A DNA stretch of 36,207 nucleotides, taken from positions 1-36,207 of the forward strand of contig JASFMY010000061.1 of the NCBI GenBank assembly GCA_050117315.1. Direction: 5' to 3'. The notes beneath the pieces were generated by a model that was not told where the DNA came from, made no database searches, and saw nothing but the letters and a program-made list of their open reading frames with translations. The stretch comes from JANQIV01 sp050117315. GTDB taxonomy: Bacteria > Bacteroidota > Ignavibacteria > Ignavibacteriales > Melioribacteraceae. A program made the translations under genes and the position numbers. How positions within the stretch are numbered: position 1 is the stretch's first letter; the number at the start of each line of letters is the position of its first letter. Positions 6,642 through 15,437 of this stretch are shown piece by piece.

Positions 6642-6950
6642 GCGAATCATTATAAACACCTAACCTTTTTTAATAAGTAAAAAGTCAAGGGGATATAAAA
6701 CTTGCCTGACAAAATAAATTGTAAACTAAAAAATATTCTTTCACATAGTGATGACAACATCATAAAAAATGACAAAGAGTAACAAAAAAGCAAATACCTA
6801 TTAGCTGGTCACACTTGCCTGCCGCATCGGAGACTAACTCATTAAAGCATTTATATCTTGAAATTATTCCCGCCTTTCTTCTTCCTTAGTTATTGGCTAA
6901 CCTAATTAAAAGAAGAACAAACCTTTCTTCAAAATTCTGGTAAAGAAATT
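6642..6950. other. Non-coding gap
   Basis: About 310 nt with no gene I can support. It contains a short GC-rich block (cacttgcctgccgcatcggag, near 6820) resembling fragments near 12066 and 15650 (tcggcagac, gcctgac), perhaps bits of one dispersed repeat. Otherwise AT-rich. Confidence 0.45.
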
Positions 6951-6998
6951 TTGATTTTAATATAACATGCGTTATATTACGCATGTTATATTAAAATC
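6951..6998 (+). promoter_or_regulatory. Promoter overlapped by a long palindromic operator
   Basis: Perfect 19-bp inverted repeat: GATTTTAATATAACATGCG (6953-6971), 8-nt centre, and its exact complement (6980-6998). Each arm contains the shorter repeat ATAAC-atgc-GTTAT. A possible promoter lies inside: TTGATT (6951-6956), 16-nt spacer, TATATT (6973-6978). A repressor bound here would cover both boxes. The next gene (7024) is a TetR-family regulator, so this is probably its own operator and controls the operon 7024-10370. Confidence 0.75.
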
Positions 6999-7023
6999 TT
7001 TTGTAAGAAAAAAGGAAAATTAG

Positions 7024-7620
7024 ATGCCATCACCAGTCAGTTTCAGTAAGGATAGAATTTTAGACGAAGCATTCAATATTCTCCGTAAAGAAGGACTCCA
7101 AGAGCTCTCCGTAAGGAAAATTGCCCGTAATTTAGGTTGTTCAACGCAGCCGGTTTATAGTACGTTCGGTTCTATGCAAAAGCTTCAAGACGAGGCACTT
7201 AAGAAGGCCAGGAAATATGCAATTGATTATCTGCTTCAGGGAAATAACTCTGATGAGCAATCCTTGGCAATGGGCATGCAGTATTTCAGGTTTTCCCGTG
7301 AAGAAAGAGTTTTGTTCAAAATACTTTTCCTGGAAGGGGAAATGGCAATGACTCTTGAAACAATGTCTAAATTTTCCGCTCCCCTGGTTGAACGGATGAA
7401 ACAAGATAAGTTTATAAAAGGACTGAGCGAAGATCGAATCAAACGTATTGGCAGAGATATGTGGGTCTACACTCACGGACTTGTTTCATTTGTGTACAAC
7501 GTAAAAAAGAAGGATTTGGAAAAATCGGTGCTGGCACAATTGCTTCAAATGGGAGAAACAGTTATCGGGTGGGAACGCTACCAAGCAGGTTTGTCGAGAA
7601 TAAAGAAAAATAAAAAGTAA
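7024..7620 (+). CDS. TetR/AcrR-family transcriptional regulator
   Basis: A 198-residue repressor. Residues 8-55 form the TetR_N helix-turn-helix: ILDEAFNILRKEGLQELSVRKIA then LGCSTQPVYSTFGSMQKL, with the recognition helix around STQPVYSTF. The rest (60-198) is the helical ligand-binding and dimer domain, which varies by substrate. AAAAGGAAAA just upstream serves as ribosome binding site. It is the first gene of a likely operon with an amidohydrolase and a TonB-dependent receptor. The palindrome 26 nt upstream of the ATG suggests autoregulation. The inducer is unknown; it may be the compound taken up or hydrolysed by the operon. Confidence 0.9.
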   Translation: MPSPVSFSKDRILDEAFNILRKEGLQELSVRKIARNLGCSTQPVYSTFGSMQKLQDEALKKARKYAIDYLLQGNNSDEQSLAMGMQYFRFSREERVLFKILFLEGEMAMTLETMSKFSAPLVERMKQDKFIKGLSEDRIKRIGRDMWVYTHGLVSFVYNVKKKDLEKSVLAQLLQMGETVIGWERYQAGLSRIKKNKK

Positions 7621-7674
7621 GCTTTACATAGAAGCAAAAAAAATGATTTCTTAATTAAATGAGGGACTTTTGAA

Positions 7675-8631
7675 ATGGTAAAAAGGACATTCGTGTTGTT
7701 TATAATAATGCTGTTATATGTGAATGAGGGGATCGCACAACAGGAAAATAATAAGCAGCCTATTATTGATGCTCATATGCATACCTATCAGTGGAATCGT
7801 TATGGTGATCCTCCCCCGCCTAATTATATTTCCCGTGAGATACCTTCCGCGCGCACCGATACTGGAGCTATAAAAGCTTACCTGGAAGTTATGGAGCGTT
7901 ATAATATTGTGTTGGCTGTTGGCTCAGCTCAACTCGAAATGGTAAAAAAGTGGGATGAGTATGCTCCCGGCAAATTCTTTTGTGGATTACAATTCCCTAG
8001 AAATACTACTCATGGTAAACCCCGTGTTACAGAATGGCCGGATATAGAATATTTGCGCGATTTATATGAGTCCGGACAGTTACAGGTAATGGGCGAAATT
8101 CTTGCGCAATATGCAGGAGTTCCAGCTAATGATCCGAAGCTTGAACCATATTTTGCATTAGCTGAAGAACTTGATATCCCGGTATGTTTTCATACAGGCT
8201 TCGGAGAACCAATGGTACCATATACAACTGATCCGGAATTCCGTATGCGTTACGGCAATCCCTTACTTCTTGAAGATGTGCTTGTAAAACATCCTAAATT
8301 ACGTATATATATCGCTCACGGCGGATATCCTTTTCTTGAAGAAACTATTGCGCTCATGATGATTTATCAACAAGTGTATATGGATATATCGGCTATTAAC
8401 TGGATACTTCCAAGACAAGAATTTCATGACTATCTTCAGCGGCTCTTCCGCGTCTACCTGGGCAAACGAATTATGTTCGGTTCAGATCAAATGATTTGGC
8501 CCGACGCAGTAGGTATGGGCATAAAAGCTGTTGAATCAGCCGGGTTTCTTTCTGAAAATCAGAAACGAGATATATTTTACAACAACGCCGTTAAGTTTTT
8601 AAGGCTGGCAAACGAACTTAACAATAAGTGA
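7675..8631 (+). CDS. Secreted/periplasmic amidohydrolase-family metalloenzyme
   Basis: A 318-residue hydrolase of the amidohydrolase_2 type (PF04909, TIM barrel). Residues 1-22 are a cleavable signal peptide ending GIAQ. Metal ligands follow in the expected order: DAHMH (His34, His36), CFHTGFGEP (His173), IAHGGYPF (His215) and FGSDQMIW (Asp271). The family hydrolyses or decarboxylates cyclic and aromatic compounds; the exact substrate cannot be read. Location in the periplasm and the adjacent TonB-dependent receptor suggest processing of an imported compound. The gap to the TetR gene is 54 nt and to the receptor 73 nt. GAGGGAC upstream of the ATG is the ribosome binding site. Confidence 0.88.
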   Translation: MVKRTFVLFIIMLLYVNEGIAQQENNKQPIIDAHMHTYQWNRYGDPPPPNYISREIPSARTDTGAIKAYLEVMERYNIVLAVGSAQLEMVKKWDEYAPGKFFCGLQFPRNTTHGKPRVTEWPDIEYLRDLYESGQLQVMGEILAQYAGVPANDPKLEPYFALAEELDIPVCFHTGFGEPMVPYTTDPEFRMRYGNPLLLEDVLVKHPKLRIYIAHGGYPFLEETIALMMIYQQVYMDISAINWILPRQEFHDYLQRLFRVYLGKRIMFGSDQMIWPDAVGMGIKAVESAGFLSENQKRDIFYNNAVKFLRLANELNNK

Positions 8632-8704
8632 CAAGCCCATAACCACTAATTTTAACAATAACATTAACAAGTTGTGTTAACACCTAATTGGGGGAACAAT
8701 TATA

Positions 8705-10370
8705 ATGATAATGAAAAAAACTGTCTTTCTTTTCTTGCTGGTTTTTTGTCCTTTCAACGCTGAGGCATTCACTAATGAATTTGATACGGAGATAAAAGGA
8801 ACTATACAGGGAAAGGTTGCTGATAAAGTTACAAAATCACCGCTCGCAGGAGTAAATATTATATTGTTAAATACCGAACCTGTAAGGGGTGCCGCTAGCG
8901 ATATTAACGGTGATTTTATTATTGAAAATATACCCGTAGGAAGATATGATATAAAAGTGATGTATATAGGATATGAAACATTAATATTTCCTGAAATATT
9001 AATAGGTTCAGGTAAAGAGGCTGTACTAAATATAGAATTAATTGAAAGCCCGGTAGAATCTGAAGAGGTAGTAATTTCGTCAACAATAGTAAAAGAAAAA
9101 CCTTTAAACGATATGGTTCTGGTGAGCGGCAGAAGTTTTTCTGTTGAGGAGTCAAGGCGTTACGCAGGCGGAATGGATGACCCGGCAAGATTAGCATCCA
9201 GTTTTGCAGGTGTAACTACAGGTTTAACGGAGGATAATGGGATTGTCGTAAGAGGCAATGCACCCAAAGGCATATTGTGGATGCTTGAAGGTATAGAAAT
9301 CCCGAATCCAAATCATTTTTTCGGTATGGAGTCTTTTGGCGGTGGAGGCATATCAGCATTAAGCAGTATGATGCTTGATAACTCTGATTTTTTAACCGGT
9401 GCATTTCCGGCAGAATATAGCAATGCGTTATCCGGTGTGTTTGATTTGAAACTAAAGACAGGTAATACCAAACAGCATGAACACACCTTTCAAGTAGGAG
9501 TAATGGGGATCGATCTCGCATCTGAGGGACCTCTCTCTAGCGATAACAATTCATCATATGCTTTTAACTACCGTTATTCTACACTTGGTCTGGTTCGTCA
9601 TATCATGTCAGAGGATATTAATTTACCGGTTTATCAAGATTTATCTTTCAAACTAAACTACCTAACCCAAAACGCAGGTACATTTTCGTTTTGGGGAATC
9701 GGGTTTATTGATAATATTACTGAAGAAGCCGATGACGATACAACGACCTGGAAATATTACGACGACCGTGAGGAATCTGAAAAGAAATTAAATATGGGAG
9801 TAATTGGTTTAAACCACAAAATAGTATTAGGCAAAAACTCATATCTAAACACTACCATAGCCGCAACCACAAGTATGGTAGATTTGAATGAATGGGAAAT
9901 AGACTCGTATAAAAATAAAGGCAAGTTTCAAATTGTTGAATGTAAGCGCGGTCGTTTAATAGTATCAACAAATTTCTATCACAAATTTAGCTGTGAATTT
10001 ATTGGGCGGTAAAGAATGGATTTTAGGTGAGGACAAAAATAAAGTGCTTGGAATTAACCTTAGATTACAGATACTTGGCGGAGAAAGAAGCAGCCCTATA
10101 AATTACCCGGCTTCAATTGATAAAAAAGACGTAGTCTATGATGAAACAAACGCTTTTCAATTAAAGGAAAAGGTTTCATTTCATACCCACATAACATTAA
10201 CATACAGGATAAACAAACCCAGGTATTCAATGATTTGGGCGTTTCAATTATTCAATTTTCCGAGTTCACCTGACTTTGAAGGATATGAGTATAACCTGCA
10301 AACAGGAAGTTTTGATAAAAGGGAGACTAGTGTTTTTTTCCCGTCGCTTAGTTTTAAAATTGAGTTTTAA
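8705..10370 (+). pseudogene. TonB-dependent outer-membrane receptor with internal deletion and frameshift
   Basis: The first part (8705-10012) has a signal peptide, a carboxypeptidase-regulatory-like domain (about 30-118: IQGKVADK...LAGVNIILL...DINGDFIIENIPVGRYDI), a plug domain (about 120-245, with GIVVRGNAPKGILWMLEGIEIPNPNHF) and the first barrel strands up to STNFYHKF near 9985. A second part in another frame (about 9993-10370) starts NLLGGKEWILG and runs to a barrel end FFPSLSFKIEF. In this receptor family these two segments are normally separated by a few hundred residues, so much of the barrel is missing and the frame changes at about 9988-9995. No working receptor can result. GGGGGAAC precedes the start. 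Confidence 0.85.
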
Positions 10371-10494
10371 TTATAATAAGAATGATAATGATTACAATTA
10401 CACATGAAACTTTTTGCGTTCTTTTTTAGCTGCCGCCGACCTACGCTAAAGCAGGGTGTTGCGAAAAAGTGTTTTGTCGGGTAAATTAAGAAAA

Positions 10495-10566
10495 GGTCTC
10501 GCTTTCTAAAAGTGTTATTATCCATAAATTAGGATAAAACAATGAACATCAAAAAGAAAGGAGACC
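10495..10566 (+). ncRNA. Stable hairpin covering the IS110 transposase ribosome binding site
   Basis: GGTCTC (10495-10500) and CTTTCT (10502-10507) pair with AGAAAG and GAGACC (10555-10566): 12 bp with one bulged G. Inside, TATCC (10519-10523) pairs with GGATA (10532-10536). The right arm contains AAAGGAGA, the ribosome binding site for the ATG at 10571. It may restrain transposase translation, or be part of the bridge RNA that IS110-family elements encode next to their transposase gene. Which one is not decidable here. Confidence 0.5.
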
Positions 10567-10570
10567 CGCA

Positions 10571-11610
10571 ATGAAAGTAATTAAAAAGGATAGTAATAAC
10601 AATGTTAGGGAAAAAGTCTATGATAATTAATTAGGATTGGAATTCTCACAAGAGAATTGTGTTTTAGCCAGAATGAGAAGCAATTCGATTAATGTAAAGA
10701 TAGTTGAATACACCAATGACCCGGTAGAAAATCTAAAAAAAATAAAAAAGCAATTAAAAGAAATAAGAGGGAAGAAAATACTAACAATAGAAGAAACGAC
10801 AACCACCCATTGGTTATATGTAGAGTTAAAAGAGTATGTAGAAAAAATATTAATATGTGATCCCTATAGGAACAGTTTACTATCAGAAGTCCCGAAGAAT
10901 GATAAAATAGATGCAAGGAAGTTATGCCAGTTATTACGCAGCGGAATGTTAAAGGAAGTATATCACAGTTTGGATGAAGATTATAAAATAAGAAAGCTCG
11001 AGAGTGCCTACGAAGATATAGTCAACGAGTGTAAAATCAAAGGAATGCATTATATAGAGCGGTAGGCTTAAAAGTAAAGAAAGATAAATTACCGAAAGAT
11101 GATATCTATAATCTGGTAGAGGAGAATCAAAAAAAATCAGTAGAATTATACATGCAGCAAAAGGAAGAATATGAAAAGAAATTCAGGCAGTTACGAAGAA
11201 ACAACGAGACAATAAAGAACTTATGCAGTATATCCGGGATAGCCGAAATAGGAGCAGTTAAGATATATTCAAAAGTAATAGATGGAAGAAGATTTGCAAG
11301 TAAATATAAGTACTGGGGGTATTGCGGGTTAGTAAAGCACGAGAAAGAAAGCGGGGGTAGGAGCTATGGAAAGAAAAAAGCGAGGTATAGCAGAACATTA
11401 AAGAGCGTATATAAAACTGCAGCCTGGGCAGCAATAGGAGGTAAAAACGATATCAGAGAGTATTATGAATATCTATTAAGTCATGAGCATTTAGAGGAGA
11501 AAAAAGCAATAAATCAAATAGCGAGATATATAGCAAAATCAACATTGGCAATAATTAAAAACAAGGAAGGATATAAACCATATAGTTGGAGAAAAACCAA
11601 AGAAGGATAA
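10571..11610 (+). pseudogene. IS110-family transposase, nonsense codon and frameshift
   Basis: Starts MKVIKKDSNNNVREKVYDN, then TAA (10628-10630), then LGLEFSQENCVLARM...KILTIEETTTTHWLYVELK...NDKIDARKLCQLL: the DEDD (RuvC-like) domain of IS110 transposases (PF01548). The first catalytic Asp position appears as Glu (GLEFS). Frame is lost near 11045-11055, after which YRAVGLKVKKDKLPKDDIY and the C-terminal Transposase_20 domain (PF02371) follow: SISGIAEIGAVKIYS, CGLVKHEKESGG, RTLKSVYKTAAW. Both domains are nearly complete, so the decay is recent. These enzymes are RNA-guided recombinases, but this copy is dead without suppression and frameshifting. Confidence 0.88.
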
Positions 11611-11718
11611 AAAGAAAAATAATAAATACAACTTAAGACTCTGTTAAGCTCAAAAACCGGTTTAAGGAAAAATAAGTCAAAAGGAAAAGCTTTTTAATAA
11701 AGAAATAATTCAAAGAGC

Positions 11719-11783
11719 AACAGAGAGGTTCATCCGGAATGATGCTCCAAAGAGAGCCAGTTTGTCGGTTAACCCTCTGTGTT
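11719..11783 (+). ncRNA. Candidate structured RNA downstream of the IS110 transposase
   Basis: CAGAG(A)GGTT (11721-11730) pairs with AACCCTCTG (11771-11779), a 9-bp stem with one bulge, enclosing about 40 nt. Some IS110-family subgroups carry their bridge RNA on this side. There is no coding potential. Confidence is low because the pairing is short. Confidence 0.3.
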
Positions 11784-12266
11784 AAAAAACTCAAAATTTA
11801 GCATAGCCTTCTAGGCTCAAATAGACGCGTGTTAAAAATAAAAACTAAAGAAGAATTATTAAATTGTAGAATAAAAAGTTTTGAAAATACCGCCGGTAAA
11901 AATAAGAATACTAGGTGAGTGCCAATGACCGAAAGCGAGCCCAAAGTCAGAAAAACGAATTTTTACAAAAGAATTTGCAGGGGAGATATCTTTTTTCTTG
12001 ACTTTTTCTTAATAGACATTCCGAGCTTACGAAGGAATCTCAATTTTGTATTAAAAACAAGAGATTGCCTGACGTGTCGGCAGACGGGTCTGCGCTACAT
12101 TTGAGATATCCTCAATAGTCAGTGACAGCAGTAAATTTGCTGAGTTTATAGAAAAGGTGCATAACAGTTTATGGTTATAATTTTATAAATAGATTCCTTA
12201 CCTTTGGAAAGTTAGAAATTCTTATAATGTTTAATAAAGAAAAATTTTTTGTGATACAAGAGGTCA
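11784..12266. other. Non-coding gap with repeat-like block
   Basis: No supported gene. The part 12010-12110 (acattccgagcttacgaag, then gcctgacgtgtcggcagac) is GC-richer and resembles fragments near 15650 (tcggcagacaggttcggc), suggesting a dispersed repeat. An open frame at 11919-12104 lies across it and looks like chance. The last 150 nt are AT-rich. Confidence 0.4.
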
Positions 12267-12272
12267 GTGATG

Positions 12273-12455
12273 ATGAAAGAGAAAAATAATATTCTGGTAA
12301 TCGGAATGTTATCGTTAGTCATAGGTATCCTTTTGGGAAGATATGTAACTCCTACTCCCATCATTGATTTTTTAGAAGGACTTTTTTATGGTTTATCGGT
12401 GGTGATGAATATCTTGTATTTTATACTTATCCGGAAGAGTCCTAACAAAAAGTAA
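12273..12455 (+). CDS. Small membrane protein, function unknown
   Basis: About 60 residues with two likely membrane segments: ILVIGMLSLVIGILLGRYV and, after a short loop (TPTPIIDFLEGL), FYGLSVVMNILYFILI, ending in a basic tail RKSPNKK. Three starts are possible in frame (GTG 12267, ATG 12270, ATG 12273). I favour 12273 because AAGAGGT lies 8 nt before it. No family recognised. It stands alone between an IS110 relic and repeat copy C. Confidence 0.55.
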   Translation: MKEKNNILVIGMLSLVIGILLGRYVTPTPIIDFLEGLFYGLSVVMNILYFILIRKSPNKK

Positions 12456-12489
12456 GTAAACGGTTCATCTAAGGTCTAAAATTCACTGG

Positions 12490-12593
12490 GTTGTCAAGAA
12501 CTATTTGACAACAAACCTTATGTTTTATAAGCTAAGATTTATTTACTTCTATTGCCGCACTTCGTGTCGAGGAGTGGTCCTCGACAGCCTTGG
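12490..12593 (-). repeat. REPIN-like repeat, copy C (complete, inverted)
   Basis: Read on the minus strand: ccaaggct-GTCGAGGA-CCAC-TCCTCGAC, then cacgaagtgcgg, agaagtaaataa, agcttata, then GTTGTCAA-ATAGTTC-TTGACAAC. Both hairpins are intact and the spacer is nearly that of copy B. The left-hairpin pair changed in both arms relative to B (GAGGA/TCCTC), supporting selection or gene conversion on the hairpin. It abuts the IS1380-type transposase region. Confidence 0.85.
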
Positions 12594-12599
12594 AATTAT

Positions 12600-14100
12600 T
12601 ATTACCTAAAAAACGAAAAGAAAAAGCAGGAAAAGTGGCATAAGTTGTTTAATTTTGAGTTGATAAAGACAAAAAAAGAACAAACAAACACCACAATCCT
12701 GATGAATAAAAATACAGAAAAAATCAGCTATAAAACAAAAAAAATAAAACATAGCTTCACTGGCAGAATGCTAACAAACTACGCCGGACTCTCACCAATA
12801 ATGCAGTATATTGATAAAGAAGAAATAGGGAAACAATTAAACTCAATATTTCCGACAGAGAAAAAAAATGCAACAAAATTCAGTAACGTGCAAGTAATAT
12901 TAGGAATATTATTAGCATCCTTATCGGGAGTAAATCGTGTGGTGCGTATATCAAATTTCACGGCAGATTCATTGGTAAAGAACTTATTAAATCTAAAGAA
13001 ACATCTAAACAAAGATGTGATAGGACAGAGATTGAAGAAGTTGGGTCAAAAAGGCTCGGTTAAATTTCAAGAATATACGTTTAGAAAAGTAAAACAATGG
13101 GTAGAAGGAACTAAATTAAAAGCAATCACGATAGACTGTGATTCAACAGTTCAGAGAGTATATGGCAATCAAGAGGGAGCAGCCAAAGGGTATAATTCAG
13201 TCAAAAAAGGAGCAAAGAGTTATCATCCGTTATTGGCATTTATAACTGAGATGAAAATAGTAGTAAACAATAGATTCCGCACTGGCTCGGCATATACATC
13301 AAATGGAATCTTATCGTTCATAAGACAGACATCGGAGATATTGCCCGAAGAAATAAAGGAAATATTTTTCAGAGCGGACAGTGGGTTTTTCAATGGGAAA
13401 TTATTTGATCTAGTTGAAGAACTACAATGGGATTATTTGATAAAGGCAAAGCTAAAAAATATGAATAAGCTATTAGAGCAGCAGAAATGGGAGGAGGTCG
13501 GTACAAGCGTATCTATATGTGAGTTTGAATATCAAGCAAAAAACTGGGAGAAGGCAAGAAAACTAAAAGCGATAAGGACAGTCAGTGGCTATACTGAAGT
13601 TGAATATTTTGGTCAAAAACAACAAGTTCCAGTATATCAATATGCTTGTTATTGTTCAAGCCTAGAAGTTGACGCAAAACAATTACATGAAAAATATAAA
13701 GAGCGCTCGACGAGCGAAAACTGGATAGAACAGGTAAAGAATCAAGTTTTAGCCGGAAAAACATTAACCAATAATTTTCATGCAAATGATTTATTATGGC
13801 AGATCGCAGTATTTGCCTATAACATATCGGTAATGATGAGATATAAGACGAAGAAACACTTCTCGCAGGAGCATAATACATTTAGGGAATGGTTTATCGA
13901 GTTGCCGGGGAAAATACTAACCGGCCGAAGACAACTGACATTAAAGATATACGAGAATTATTATTTTCGAGATAATTGGGAAAACTTTACAACAGAAGTA
14001 TTGTCATAAAACTAAAGGTTAGATAAAAGACAAAGTAATGAAATCCTAGATGGTGTGCACTACACCCAATTTATAAGAAAAACTTTTATAATGGCAAACT
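12600..14100 (+). mobile_element. IS1380-family insertion sequence (approximate limits)
   Basis: Limits are estimates: the left end must lie after repeat copy C (12593) and the right end after the transposase stop (14009). I could not fix terminal inverted repeats; ggaattattatta near 12590 and the complement of ctagg/atttcatta near 14040 are weakly alike. The transposase looks intact, so it may be mobile. Confidence 0.5.
12702..14009 (+). CDS. IS1380-family DDE transposase
   Basis: A 435-residue transposase. The frame is open from 12552, but that part is repeat copy C and leader; ATG 12702 (MNKNTEKISYKTKKIK) gives the normal family length. Family marks in order: N-terminal GLSPIMQYIDK; first Asp in ITIDCDSTVQRVYG; the typical QEGAAKGYNSVKKGAKSYHPLLAF; second Asp in FFRADSGF; KERSTSENWIEQVKNQ with the catalytic Glu region; and a C-terminal LLWQIAVFAYNISVMMR. 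It catalyses cut-and-paste movement through an RNase H-like DDE site. No internal stop or frameshift, so probably the only potentially active transposase in this window. Confidence 0.88.
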   Translation: MNKNTEKISYKTKKIKHSFTGRMLTNYAGLSPIMQYIDKEEIGKQLNSIFPTEKKNATKFSNVQVILGILLASLSGVNRVVRISNFTADSLVKNLLNLKKHLNKDVIGQRLKKLGQKGSVKFQEYTFRKVKQWVEGTKLKAITIDCDSTVQRVYGNQEGAAKGYNSVKKGAKSYHPLLAFITEMKIVVNNRFRTGSAYTSNGILSFIRQTSEILPEEIKEIFFRADSGFFNGKLFDLVEELQWDYLIKAKLKNMNKLLEQQKWEEVGTSVSICEFEYQAKNWEKARKLKAIRTVSGYTEVEYFGQKQQVPVYQYACYCSSLEVDAKQLHEKYKERSTSENWIEQVKNQVLAGKTLTNNFHANDLLWQIAVFAYNISVMMRYKTKKHFSQEHNTFREWFIELPGKILTGRRQLTLKIYENYYFRDNWENFTTEVLS

Positions 14101-14240
14101 CATGCCTCTGGCAAGGGAAAAAACGAACAAACAAATGAAATACAGCGTTGGTTTTTATAATTACATTATGATGAATCTTCAAAAATGTAGTTCCAATAGT
14201 TAAAAAAATTTTTTGTAGCTCCATTTTAGAAATTTAGGTA

Positions 14241-15437
14241 CTATTTTACTACAACTGCTTTAATAAAACAAAATGATGATAATATACTTCCAGCTATTGT
14301 CCCATCTTGAAGGGTCAAATATCTTTTTGTCATATCAGTTGAATCAATATGCTCATCTATTTTTATCCCATAATTGGAAAGCATTTCTTCGATTTTTTCC
14401 TTTGTAATCCAAAATTGAAATGGCTCGGAAGGATGAATCGATGCACGCTTTTCTACCATATAATCAAAACATAGAATACTGCCTTCTGGTGAGTATTTTT
14501 GAATAAAATTCATAGTTCTTTCAATTTCTTCCTTAGTGAGATAATATGTTACTCCTTCCCAAATAAATAAGGTTTTCTTGTTACTATTGTAGCCTGCCTT
14601 AAATAAAACATCATGCATATTATCAGTTGTAAAATTAATTGGAATGAATAACAATGAATTGGGAATATTTATCTTATTCTTTTGTAATATTTCTATTTTT
14701 CTTTGTTGAGTTGTCTTAATATCCAATTCAAATATTTTAGTGGTTTCCAATTTATTGATTAAACGGTATGATCTGGTATCGTAACCTGCGCCGATAAATA
14801 CAATTTGAGGAATATCATCATCACAGGCATTATTAAATATTGAATCTATAAATGCAGTTCTTGCAATAAAATAACCATACAAAGGAGATGTTACTAAATT
14901 TTCTATTGCCCATTTTCTGGAATCATCATCATAAAGTATTTTTTTCGCTTCGTCAGTTAGAAATAATTCAGCTAAATAATCAAGCCCTTTTAGTTCTTTT
15001 CGACTTTCTTTTGAAGCGAGGGCTCTGCAAAAAGCAACTGACAGAGCTGTTTCAGATGGTTGTTTCTCAACTGTTCGATCTTCTTGATTTAATGATTCAC
15101 CGGTTAAGCCAATTATATTGCCGAATGGATCGATCACTTGTGCGATTCTAGTATTTAATACTTGTTTTATGGGGGTTTGAATTCGTGCTCCATGGTGAAC
15201 AAATTTTTCAAATGCAGAATCTATATCATCCACTTCCCAATAAACATCCATTTTATTATTAGCTTCATTCATTGGAGTCTTTGATTTTACAAGTGATAAA
15301 GAACAGTTGCCAATATTATATATTTTTGCAAATGGTGTATCAAATGTTGGCTGAATATCCAAAACAGTATTATACCAATGTTTTGCTTTTTCGATGTCGT
15401 CAACATAATAGGTGATCCTTTTCAATGTTTTTAACAT
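14241..15437 (-). CDS. VOC (glyoxalase-like) domain fused to leucine carboxyl methyltransferase-type SAM methyltransferase
   Basis: A 398-residue protein in two parts. Residues 1-118 are a VOC/glyoxalase fold: LKRITYYVDDIEKAKHWYNTVLD, then VYWEVDDIDSAFEKFVHHGARI and VIDPFGNIIGL, the standard repeat that binds a metal or ligand. Residues about 128-398 match the LCM/PPM1-type methyltransferases (PF04072): ETALSVAFCRALASKESRK, SPLYGYFIARTAFID, motif I VFIGAGYDTRSYRL, ELDIKTTQQRK, and FIWEGVTYYL. The methyltransferase acts on an acid or small molecule; the VOC part may bind or pre-process that substrate. TGGAGATG precedes the start. It stands alone between mobile-element remains. Confidence 0.88.
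   Translation of the reverse strand: MLKTLKRITYYVDDIEKAKHWYNTVLDIQPTFDTPFAKIYNIGNCSLSLVKSKTPMNEANNKMDVYWEVDDIDSAFEKFVHHGARIQTPIKQVLNTRIAQVIDPFGNIIGLTGESLNQEDRTVEKQPSETALSVAFCRALASKESRKELKGLDYLAELFLTDEAKKILYDDDSRKWAIENLVTSPLYGYFIARTAFIDSIFNNACDDDIPQIVFIGAGYDTRSYRLINKLETTKIFELDIKTTQQRKIEILQKNKINIPNSLLFIPINFTTDNMHDVLFKAGYNSNKKTLFIWEGVTYYLTKEEIERTMNFIQKYSPEGSILCFDYMVEKRASIHPSEPFQFWITKEKIEEMLSNYGIKIDEHIDSTDMTKRYLTLQDGTIAGSILSSFCFIKAVVVK

Larger units (their letters stand above)
10495..11783 (+). mobile_element. Decayed IS110-family insertion sequence (approximate limits)
   Basis: The span is set by the transposase relic and the structured non-coding flanks, not by proven ends: IS110-family elements lack classic terminal inverted repeats and often leave little target duplication. 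With a nonsense codon and a frameshift in the transposase the copy is not autonomous. Confidence 0.5.

Noticed and set aside
11919..12104. Small + strand gene
   Set aside because: Lies over a repeat-like block, no ribosome binding site, no recognisable protein pattern.
12552..12701. N-terminal extension of the IS1380-type transposase
   Set aside because: This part reads through repeat copy C and leader DNA; the family begins at about 12702.
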